NCBI GenBank assembly: GCA_036874045.1
Contig: CM072337.1
Span: forward strand, 21,426,001-21,490,000
DNA from: Cymodocea nodosa
Taxonomy: Eukaryota > Streptophyta > Magnoliopsida > Alismatales > Cymodoceaceae
DNA length: 64,000 nucleotides
Reading direction: 5' to 3'
The notes beneath the pieces are model-generated. The model was not told the DNA's origin. It saw only the letters and a list, made by a program, of their open reading frames with translations, and ran no database searches. This document shows positions 24,401-36,400 of the stretch, piece after piece (the first letter of the stretch is position 1; every line of letters starts with the position of its first letter). The position numbers and the translations under genes are program-made.

Positions 24401-27400
24401 GCTTGCACCCTACCAAAATTCAAAATAGATACAAGTGTGCCCCTTTCATTTCCAGACAACTTTCTATCTAGGGTTGTTAAAAGGCTCCTTTGTTTCGCTA
24501 GCCTTTGTCAATCTTAGGAAACAAAGTGGAGTGGGTTGTTTGGTTATCTAATTTGAATTTGTAAATCTGAAGTGCATGCCAAAAAAAGGATGGTCTCCCT
24601 TTGTCAAGGACCTGAAGAAATCCTGAATAAATCTCCATTGGAAGAGAATCGGAATTTTTTTTGAAAAGATGATCAGAATCTTATTAATTAATAAGGTTCC
24701 TCCAAGTACAAGTGGTTAGTAAATAACCTCAAAACCCCACAACAGCCCAGAACATTGAACAATCAACCCAGTACAAAGACCATAATTAATGTAAAGCCTG
24801 TCCCTACTCTTCAAAAGTTTTCAAGGTACCAAGTAAGACCTCTTCTTCATACCATTGTGAAATATTTCATTTCATATGTTAGTTGCAACTCCTTTATGAG
24901 AACAAGGGCTAAGTGCTTTGAAGGAGTTGTCATGCATTACAGGAATACATGATTTCTCGACAACATAGAGGGATTCCTTGCAGTATTTTTTCTATTACAT
25001 TTGATTTAGAATTCAATATAATTAGATTAGATATTCAAATGGCAGCCAGATTTATGGGTTGCAAGAGTGAGGAGTTCTCAAATAAATATCCTGGTCTCCC
25101 ATTGACTGTGAGGGGCCTGAAGGTTAAAGTGTGGCAACCGGTTTTGGACAGATTTTATCAGTGACTTTATAGATGAGCAAGTCACCTCTCGTTGTATGGA
25201 TGAAAAATATCCCTTATTAGGGTAATTCTCTCAAATGTACCGATACATTACTTGTCCATTTTCAGAATTCCAGTTTTGGTGATAAATCATTTAGAGCAGA
25301 TTCATTGACAGTTTTTGCAGAAAAGGAGGTAAAAACAGTTGTTTAGGTTTGCATCTTGTAGCATGAAGGAAAACCTTCAGCGTAAATAGGAAGGTGGTTT
25401 GGACTTATGAAGTTTTGGCCCATGAATCTTAATTTGTTGAGTAAATGGTTGTGGCGGTTCTATGAGTGAGGGATCATTTATGTTTATGGATGGAAGTCGT
25501 CCAGAAAAATTGGTTTGTGGTGAAGTGGGGTGGGGTGTGGGCAGTGATGATTTTTAGCATTTGTAAGGAGGTTCCTTAAGATGGTCGATATTATTAGGTG
25601 TGATTCTAAGCTTGCGGTAGGAAATGAGAGTGGAGTTAGTTTGTGAGGTGATATTTGGGTGGATGGGACCCCTTTAGCTTAGAGTTTCTGGTGTTAATCT
25701 CTTGCATCTCCCAATAATGAGTGTTGTTGAATGTTCTGAGTGTTTTGGGGAAGGGATAGGGTGGGATGTCTGATACCAGAGAAATTAGTGTGACTTAGAA
25801 TCATTGAACTTTGGTTTGTCTTCGTTCTCTCCTTCATGCTTATGTAGGTGTGGCAATGGAGTAGTAAGGGCATGCCTGGCAGGTTTGACATGGGGGAGTT
25901 CGAAGGGAGTGCTTGGTTCAAAAGAGAAGTTTCTGTTTGGCGAGTATTTGCAGATTTTGTGGATTCCAATGAGAAAATTAGTGGAACCTTTTATTTGCTT
26001 GCTCATCTGTGAGCAAATTGTGGTGAGCTTGGTTGGGATCCAATGACTTTAAGGAGGGTGATATGGGAATGTTCTAGAAGTGTGTGGATAAAGAGGGATC
26101 AGACAAGATTAAAAGGAAGCTTTGGTGTACCATTCCTCGTGTATTTTGGTGGAGAAAGTTGGAGAGAAATAATAAGGTGTTTTGAGGCATTTCTCATGAT
26201 GAGGCTCACTTCATTTCCAAGGTGATGAAGTGTGTAGTTAAGTGAATTAAGGGGTGGGGGGCCAGCAGAGTGATGCTTGATTTGGACGGTGGCTTGGTTG
26301 CAGATGCTAGTGACTTCGTGACTTCAGTACTTTTGCGTGTTGTGCCAGTTTTTTTTACCTCCACATGGTTCTATTAGTTTTTTTTTTTTGTTCCTTATCT
26401 TGGGATTTCTCTTTTGAATCCATGATTTTGATGCTTTCTTGTTTTGTATGTGCTAGCCTATGGCTTGTGTTGGCCCCTATTTTTATGATTTTAATCTATT
26501 TGCTCTTCTACTGTTAAAAAAAGATAATGAGATTGGATATGGACTTGTTATTGGTTCATGAACGTTCAAAAATTAAGGTGGTTGTTGATTTAATTGTTTG
26601 GTACATATTCAAATAAGAGTTGTTGGTCCATTTGGGAGGAAGATATAGGTGGTATGTAATAGATCAATATGGGGTATTATTGGCATTTTAATAGAGCCAG
26701 TCTCATTAGTTAAGTCCATCTGCATGGGGATTGTATTATTCCATTATGAAGCTCTTTGTTACCATTTCTGTAGATATAATTGTCTGTCACATGACAAGGT
26801 AAAAACAGTAAGACTCCGTGATTATAGACTTGGAAAGAATGGGAACTTATGATGCATAGATGTAGACATGGGTCTCTAGGTTTATCCCCTGAAAGCTGTT
26901 GCACGACTCACATTGTAAGAATCAGTGCCAACTGTAAGACTATTTATTCTCAACTACTGAGGCATGAAGTAACAAAATTATATTTTTTGTATGGAACAGG
27001 GAGAAGCTCCTCTGACCATATCTTTCTTCTTTTTTAAAACTTCTCAGATTTCTTCATTTTGATTGAAATTTATAAAGGTGAAGATGGCATTGTATCACAT
27101 GGTTACTAAGCACATTTTGTTTCCTGTATTGATCATCTTTGGCAATTTGATTTCTTGTGATTTCATATTCGATACTCAATTATACAGTGGGAATTTCTAT
27201 AATTTTGTTCCTTTTATATTTTTTGTCAATTTCTCCCTGGAACTTTACTGTTTCACAAAAAAAACTTTTCCTTATTGTAAATCCATGTTTTTCCTTGTGT
27301 ATCTTAACTTTGAGTTAGCATTGTCAAAGTGGTGCATATCTTATCGAAAGAAGGCTAGACAGATTGTTGAAACATGGGAAAAGATGTTTAGTAGTTCCAC

Positions 27401-30400
27401 CAAAGAGAAAAGAATCTCTTTTCTGTATTTGGCCAATGACATCCTGCAGAATAGTCGGCGAGAGGGAAGCGAATTTGTTAATGAGTTTTGGAAGCTCCTC
27501 CCTGGAGCACTCAAGAGTGTCATTGAGAGTGGTGATGATCATGGGAAAACAGTTGTAATAAGACTGGTATATTTTTCTTCCCTTAGCTTTTGCATTTATT
27601 GGAGGTCTGCACAGATCAATATTCATACATACCATTATAGATTATTTTTCAGAAAACTTTCTAAGATTGTAAAGAAGATAAAGGTAATGGTACTTTCTGC
27701 CATTTTGTGAATGTCATCCCTTTCCTAATTATCTGGGAACCTGTTGCAACTTCAAGCATTTTTTGCATATCTCAGTTGCTGTAACCATAGTGCTTGATGC
27801 CATAGAAACTTAGACCCAGAACATTCTAGATCTCAATCCATGAGTTTTTAGTCATGTACTTTGAAATAGAAACATGTCGTAGATTGATTGAGTCATTTTT
27901 GGAAACATTGTAATAACTCAAAGTCCCTGAAAAACAATCTATATGGCATTTCACTCCTATAACTGCTTAGTTTGTGTTGCATCACTCTTCTATCGGACAT
28001 GCAGCTGCCCAATAGAGGAGTGATGTGACATGATTTACTAAGTTGTCACATGTCCGATAGAGGAGTGATGTGATAGGTTGAAAAAAGGAAACCTGTCAGA
28101 CACCAAAATAGAACATATAAATAAAAGCACACATCCTTGCGGTTAGATGCGTGTAAGAGATTGCTATTTTTGTCAAACTGAAGCCTGACAGGAACCAGCA
28201 TGTTGCAGATTGAGTGAGACATTTTTAGGAACATTGTAATAATTCAAAGTCCCTGAAAAACTAGCTATAATACTGTGTTTCACTCCTATAATTACTTGGG
28301 TTGAAAAAATGGAAACCTGTCTGATAACAAAAGTTGAAAAGACAACATATAAATAAGATGCATATCCTTGGAGTAGTTTTATGCATCTAAGAGATTGATA
28401 TTTTTTTTCACACTGAAGTCTGGCATGAACCAACAAGTTGCAGATTGATTGAGACAATTTTGGGAATATTGTAATAATTCAAGATCCCTGTAAAACTAGC
28501 TATACATCATTTTATTTCTTGGGTTGAAAAAAAGAAACCTGTCTGGTATGAAAATAGTCAAAATACAACATATAAATAAAAACATGTCCTTGTAGTTAAA
28601 TACAAGAGGCTGCTGTTTTTCTCAAATTGAAGCCTGACATGAACTGAACATTGCAAATCTTGATTTCTAGCGATTTTCATTCTGAAACCTTTCTCCTGTG
28701 TTCTGTATGCCATGTCATTATTTACAACTTATTTTTTCAGATTCTTAGTAATCTGACAACTGAAGTTTCATTTGGTTGGTTCTACTCAATGGTTTCTTAT
28801 TATTTCATAGAAACTGTCATTTTTGCACCAATTTGCATTTGTCCTAAATGATCCCCATGTTGGACCCTTCATGATCAACAAGTAGTGGTATATGATCTGA
28901 ACACATGCAAGTCAAATGCTTTAATTCGCTTGGGATGCAGCTCTGTCCTACGAGCCATTTCTAAGAGTTCTATCTAGCATAGAGATTATGGTCAACTACT
29001 GCAAATTAAACCTCCAAATCCAAGTGAATCTCAAAGAAAGGTGACGAAGTGCAGAATCTTCAGTGCACACTGAGACACTATGTATGCCCCCCATGAATGG
29101 GTCATCATCTAATCCATTCTTGGGACATTTTACTCTTATAATTTTGAAATCACCGCAACCACTTCCAACAGTGTTTAGTCTCAAACAGTTATTGAATATT
29201 TGCCTTACAATTCTAATTTTTTTATGCTCTAGACATTTATGATTGCTTGCTCAGTTTGTATTTGCGATCTGGGGCTCCAGTATTGACTTTTGGAGTATGT
29301 ACGATATGAAAAAATGCTAGCTCTTCAATCGACAAATATTGTGGTTGTGCACAGTGCACCACTGCACCCTTTAGATATTTTAAACTGTTATATCAAGTTT
29401 GTCAGCATTCAGTTCCTTACAGAATCAGATAATATTTTTGAAGATATCATTCAAGCTACTTGGTAGAGCCTCTTGGGCTTCAAGCAAGTGAACAATATCA
29501 TTCACTGAATGAATAATTTCTATTCAACTGGTTTGTCAACCTCTCCTTTTGAAATTAAGGGAACTTTATAAGGCAAGGCTGCAAGAGAGGGTCAAAGCAA
29601 GTGCCGTTTCTGTTATATTTTTCTCCAAGCAAAGCCTTGCTTTTATTATGTATGACTTGACAGAGGGGTTTCAGAGAAACTGAGTTACATCACTTGGACC
29701 CTTTCTTCTTTCTTTTTCATTGTAATATAGATAAAAGGATTCTTTGACATCAAATACGTATTCTACCACACACACTCTCTTTCTTCAACATTCCTCTTGG
29801 TTTGGATTTTCATTTGGATGGCTTCTCAATGTGTTTGAGAGATATCTAAAAGAGGAAATGATTCTTTTGTCTAGGGGTGATGACAGAAGTGAAAGATCCT
29901 TGTTAGCATATATGTTGCTTGATAGTGAGGTTATCGTACAAGTTTTTTGTTGTCTGTTAGAGTCTGTTGTGTTGATCAGGTGTTATACCAGATTGCCATT
30001 ATCAGCCTGTGATAACATATTTACTGCCTGTTACTGTTTTCTTGTATTTTGACTTAGTAATGTGGAACTTCAATAAGATATAATGTTCCTGGTTAAGGTA
30101 ATAGTTTTATTCATACCCAGGTGAGTATTTGGGATGAAAGAAAGGTGTTTGGATCTCGCGGCCAGGACCTTAAAAATAAAATGCTTGGAGACAAGTCTAT
30201 TTCACTGTTGGAGAACAATGGGATGAATTCTCAACCTATCAAAATGGTTAAAAAAGATGCACGGACAATAAGATTTGTGAGTGGTTATTTTTTCCTGCTG
30301 CATCCTTTTTGGGCATACACTGTTCTTATAATTGTGGATCATTTAACTGATAAACTAGGTTAAGCTTTCTCAGTAGAATTCTTCTTTTTGATCAGAAATT

Positions 30401-33400
30401 GGCCGTTGGTGGCATGCCTGAAAAAATAGTTACTGCGTTTCAATCTCTTCATGATGAACATTGTACAGAGGATGCTGCCATAGACAAGTGCAATGCTGCT
30501 ATTAGTAGTGTGAAAAAATCAGAGAAAGATGTGGAAAATGCCTGCGCCCAAGGTTAGCACAGTCCTGGATACATCATTTTGTACACTATTATGTGAAATC
30601 CTATCCTTGTTTATATTGAAAATGGCAACTGTATATTTTACTCTTATTTTTATATTTTATGTAGATTTTACGTTGTATTTTTCCAGTCTATGCTCATACT
30701 ATTTTCAAACACAACTTACAATATCATATTCACTCTTTTTCTTGTGATTGGAGTTTGGGAGTTTGAGTCATTTTACTTTTTTACAATTTGTTACCAATTC
30801 AATATGAATGACAGTTCAACAAGCGAGGGAATTGCTAAAATTCATGGAAGAATAATGTGTGCAGTGGTGCTCTGCTGCCACCACCATTTTGAGGAATCTA
30901 ATATTCAAAACATCTACTTTTCAATCATGGTCTGATGCCACTAATTTCGTGAAGAGATATTTTAAGGATGCAACTCCCACTTTATTTCTAATAAAATCAT
31001 TTTTAACTTATACCTTCTTGTATTATCACTTATCCGTCTAAATATTTGTATCTTTGCAACATTTAACTTTTTTTGTAGATGTTTTTGTTTTACAGTTCAA
31101 CATTCTGAACCATAAATTATAGCTGAGTGAATAACAATTTTATAGAAAATTTCCTTTAATTTTAATGATATCTTCCTATCATAAACACTTTTGAAGTATT
31201 TCTCTATTTCATTTACTTTATTTTAATCTTATGAATAACATCTTCTGTATTCTCCATCACTAATTATAAATTCTAAATATTTAAAAGTCTTACTTTTATG
31301 AATCTCATAACTATCTAATTATATACCTTTATCAATATTCTTATTTTTGTTAAATTTACATTTCACATATTCAGTTTTTGACCTACTCAATTTAAAATGT
31401 TTGGACCTTAAAAGTATCTTTCTATAATTTTAATTTATAACTAATTCTTACTTTATTTTTATCAACTGAAATTTTATCATCAGCAAATAGCATACACTAA
31501 AGTATTTTTCTTTGAATTTCCTTAGTTATTTCATTTATAACTAAGACAAATTGGTATAGAATTAAAGATCTCTAGTGTAAATTTATGTCTATTAGAAATT
31601 CCTTCCTCTTATAATTTTAACATTAGTTATCTTGTAAGTATTCTTTTTTAAAATATTGTATGCAGTTTAAATGTTAGGAAATTAACATGAAATCAAGTTT
31701 TAAATTTATAATTGCAAGCACACGAAGTCATTTATAGAAAACATGCAAAAAAAGGTCGAGTCCATAGGGAATAACAATTAAAGTAAAATCATCTAGAGAC
31801 ATGTCTTGTGTAAATACATTCTCATCATATGATTGCCTTGATAATCATGGATATATTAGGAATGACTTCATATAGATTTGAATTAGTCATGAGAAAACTT
31901 ATTCATGTCTCCCTCTATCCATCATTCAAGAGAATGCAACACACAATATTATTTATTACATTACAAGCAAAAAAATGAAACTACACTACATTATACTAAA
32001 CTATCTACTCCAGTTCTAGCATACATGGCCTTATAACCATATGTCTATAGTCATGTATGCCTTGATCTACTAAATACAAGCAAGAAACATTAAGATCTAA
32101 GGAAATCAAGGGGTTAGAATTTAGTGGAACATGTCTAAGCTATATTAAAATTAGAAAAACAAAGAATGAAGTGAATCAACACAAAGAAGCAAAGAATCAA
32201 ACACATGAGAAGCAAGATAATTAAATCTAAACTTAACATTGAAAAGTATCAAGAGAACAAGAATTCAACATTACAAGACATAAAAACAAAACATGTGAAC
32301 AACATTGAATCAAAATACAACGAACATATAACATGAAAACTGGAAATACAAAAGTCCATCTCCTCATACCTTAAAATCACACCTCTAATGACATGAATAC
32401 AAGGGGGCGTCATTTTCTTGCTTCGAGCCAAATGAGATGTCTACCTTCTCTACTACTTTCCCACATCTAAATGCAACTTGTTCCCTCCATGGATTGAAAT
32501 TTCAACGTCGAAGGGAATGCAGTAATGTGTAGGAACAATGAAGTGCACTCTTGAAGACAATTCCTAACACCTCCTCTTGTATCTCCAAGGTCGCCTCTCT
32601 ACGGATTTAGCACCTCAAAGAGGCATTGCAACGACAATTCAACCTTCCCTAAGATGGGGGATGTTAGAGGAGGGAGTGAAGAATCCGTAAGAAAGGAGAG
32701 TCCTACCTTTAAGAGTCGTGTGTGGAGTGGACACCAAGAGAAGAGCTCGACCTTCTCCTTGCTTGCGCTCCTAAGAGGGAAGTCCGAAGGAATGGAGAGA
32801 GAGGGGGTTTCCTAGATTGAAGGCCTATTTATAAGAGTGCTCATCATCAAGGGATTGATGATCCTTATGCTTGATCTAATGACCATCATTAACCTATAAG
32901 CAAAGTCATTTAAACTTATACATGTAATGTTAGTAATACATTCCAAAAATAATTCTAGTTATGAACTTGTAATAGATTTATTTTTAAGGATGTAACATTT
33001 ATTTTAACATGTTTACACGTGTGAAATGCAAGTTCATCTATGATGGAATTAATTAGTAACATGTATTTAAAATCATTCATAACCAATGTTACATTATAAC
33101 ATTTAGTGTCCATAAGTTCATAACCATAGTGTATAAAATGTATGTGGTTATATTCAATTATTTCAATACCTTGATACCCTTTTGTAAGCTTATAAAATCT
33201 ATTCCTTAGCCTAAGAATTATTAAAACATGTATTCAATCATATGAACATGTAATATGTTTAGTAAAAATATGCATTGAAGGGGTGCACTTGTGCACATAT
33301 TCATGCAATGTCATAAAAATGTGATTAACATATATTCTCTTGTATAAATGCACATAACTTGAGTTTCAAGACATAAAATACATGAATTATCCTATATAAA

Positions 33401-36400
33401 TGTGCATAAACATCATCCATACAAATATCTACCACAATAGATTTCTAGTACTCTATCATAAACTTTCTCTTAATCAATGAAAACCATGTGAATGTCTTTT
33501 TTCTTAACTTTAAAATTTTCTATTAATTGTCTAAGTAAATGAATAGCTTCCATTGTTGACCTATTTGACATAAACCTAAGTTGATTTTTCATAATTTTAG
33601 TTACATATTTTAGTCTTCATTCAAGTTTCTTTTTCCATAGTTTCATAATGTGTCATTAACTTAATAACATGATAATTATTTCAATTTTTTATGTTTCCCT
33701 TATTCTTAAATATATGTATTAAAGAGCCCTTTCTCCATTCATTTGGCATCCTCTTTGTCTTTAAAAATATATTAAATAACTTAGCTAACGACTCCCTACT
33801 TCACCCATGCACTTCATACTGCAATAGGGATAACATCTGGTCCAATAGTCTTCTCTTATTTCATTTTTTTAATAATTTCTTTTACCTTCAAAATGCTAAT
33901 TTTTCTAAAATAACTATTATAGTTTATATCTTTTGTATTGCTACACAAATTTCACATATAAGAGTTTCACATGGTAGATTCATTAACAAGTTATTAAAAT
34001 ACTACACAATCTATCTTTTATTTCACTTTTTTTACTAAATTTCTACCATCTTCATCTTTGATACACTTAACTCTCTAGATTTTCCTTTCTTTAGCCTTAG
34101 CTAATTTATATATTCTATTTTCCCCTTGTTTTGATGGGTAAATCATGATTTATCTATTGTAGGTGAAAATGTCAGTGCCAAGTTCACCAACACACTTTTT
34201 TCTGATGCAAATCTCATCTGTCTATTGAAACTCCTTCATGCCATCTATATGCACTCCAGCAGTCAAAGTCTCCCACAACAGTGGAAAAAGATGCTTCAGT
34301 TTAAGTTCTTGAATTTGTCACACATTTTACCTGAAGATACTCTAGTACTAGTACAATAGCCTTTGGATTGCATATTGTTTTCCCCTCTAAATTGCTGATT
34401 TCTCCTCCAACATTTGAAGATATTGCAACTGCCAAATCATGATTTATTAATTGTAGGTGAAAATGTCAGCGCCAAGTTCACCAACACACCATTTTTGATG
34501 AAAATCTCACGTGTCAATTGAAATTTCTCCATATCATCTATATTCACTCCAGCAGTCAATGACCCCCACAACAACAGTAGAACAAGATGCTTCAGCATAT
34601 AAGTTCATGAATTCATCACACCTCCTCATTTTACCTGAAGATGCTCTAGTACCAATACAATAGTCTCTGGATTGCATGTTGTTTCCCTCCTGAATTGCTG
34701 ATTTCTCATCCAATACTTGAAGATCCTGCAATTGCCAAATTCACTTTAAGTTTTTATCCTTTCAAAGAAAGTATTGTTGATGGCTTTCCAATATTAGCCT
34801 CTGGTGACATGTTCTTTACATACCAAGCAGTCATGTGACTTGTGTTAATCAGACCAACAATGTCATGGCTTTTGGCCCCAAAACAATGTGCTACCTATAT
34901 TGTCTATATAGCAAAGAAATAATTTCATAATGTTATCATTATATAACCATTAGAGAAACGGGACAATGTTCAAATAACAAAATCATTGTATTATCTAAAA
35001 AAATCAGTTTGCTATAGTTGTCAAAAAAAAATTATGATTCATAATGAAAACAAGATAATTAGAAAAAGAAATTTCATAAAAATCAGGAAAATTTAGGTTA
35101 TGTTTGGGAATGAGAATCTGGCTCCAAATTATCTAAAGGAGCACACTCTCTCCAACTTCTAAAAAGAAGCAGCTGAAGGTTGACTTTCTCTCTCATGATT
35201 CTGTGTTTGATTTCTCTCATAAATTCTTGATAGATTCTTATATGTGGAGTAGATTCTCCAAAATTTTTTTAAGGAGAGTAATTCTTGAAACAAATTCTAA
35301 GGAGAATTTGAAGTAGTATTAGTTTTTTTGGAGAAACTAGTCTCAGTTGGAAGTAGTAGCCAAATGGAGCCTTTGTCACATGATCAAAGTAAGGAAGTCA
35401 ACATCAGTTTTATGTCAGACTTGGGTTCAATGGAAAAAGGAAATATGTTGAACTTCGCTGAAAATGCCAGTGGAAGTTTGGTCAAGTTACGGAAGTCCAT
35501 AAAAACTGTTGTCCAAAAACTATAAATTTTGCCATGAAATTAAGACAAACTAAGGTAATAAAAAATATACACCCAAGAATAATTAAGATATTTTCTACAT
35601 ATCATGGAATTAAAAACATTTTATACAAGAAACTAGAGTATCATAGCATGATAAATTGAAGTACATTTGGCTAAAGTAATAAAAAATACACACCCAAGAA
35701 TAACTAAGATATTTTTCTACATATTTATGGAATTAAAAACACATTATACCAAGATATTTTTCTCAGATTGCCTTTGCATCTAGTTGTGAAAAAATCCAGA
35801 ATACTTTCAACTTGACCCACACAAAGCAAGGGAAGAGATTAGGAGTGCAGAAATTGAATGATTTTTGGTCTTCATTCACTATTATAGGAGGCTTCATGAA
35901 GCATATAATTAATGGAGAAGACCACAATAAGTTGGATGTAATAGATGTTAGTTTTATGTACAAGCATTCAAGTGATAAAGATCCTATCGTAGAATGGAAG
36001 AAAATGACAAGCCAGTTCTTTACGAGGAGGCTAGAAGGCCAGACTGGCATATTACAAAGCAATTAAGTGTCGATATTGATGAGTACATGAGCTCCTCTTC
36101 ACAATCTTGTGGTGATAGGAGAAGTTCATACATAGGGCCAAGCACAGACTTTGATGATGATCCTATGCAATCTTTAGGTGATGATGAAGGTAATGACAAT
36201 GATGGTGGTGATGACATTGGTGGTAATATTTCTCAATTTGAGAGTTAAAGGTTAGTCTATTTACAGGAGGGGAGCATTTTACCCATTCCTCTTAAGATTA
36301 GGATCATGGAGTTAAGCCATCTTATATACAAAATTACAAATCATTGTCATATCATTACACAAGGAAAAGTTAGAAATTAGTGGACAATGCAATTTATTTT

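Larger units (their letters stand above)
12491..27318 (+). other. First coding intron, 14.8 kb, mostly retrotransposon
   Basis: Contains the outer Ty3/gypsy element with a second one nested in it (12860-21888), a direct repeat at 22868-23140 and a LINE 3' fragment (about 25300-26525). About 21900-24650 holds nothing recognised beyond that repeat and a weak minus-strand open frame at 23621-23977 of unknown nature. 26530-27318 shows nothing. Confidence 0.8.
27567..30120 (+). other. CID gene intron 2 (2.6 kb)
   Basis: Holds a three-copy tandem repeat with an inserted hairpin (27872-28645). The rest, 28650-30120, shows no recognised element. Confidence 0.75.
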
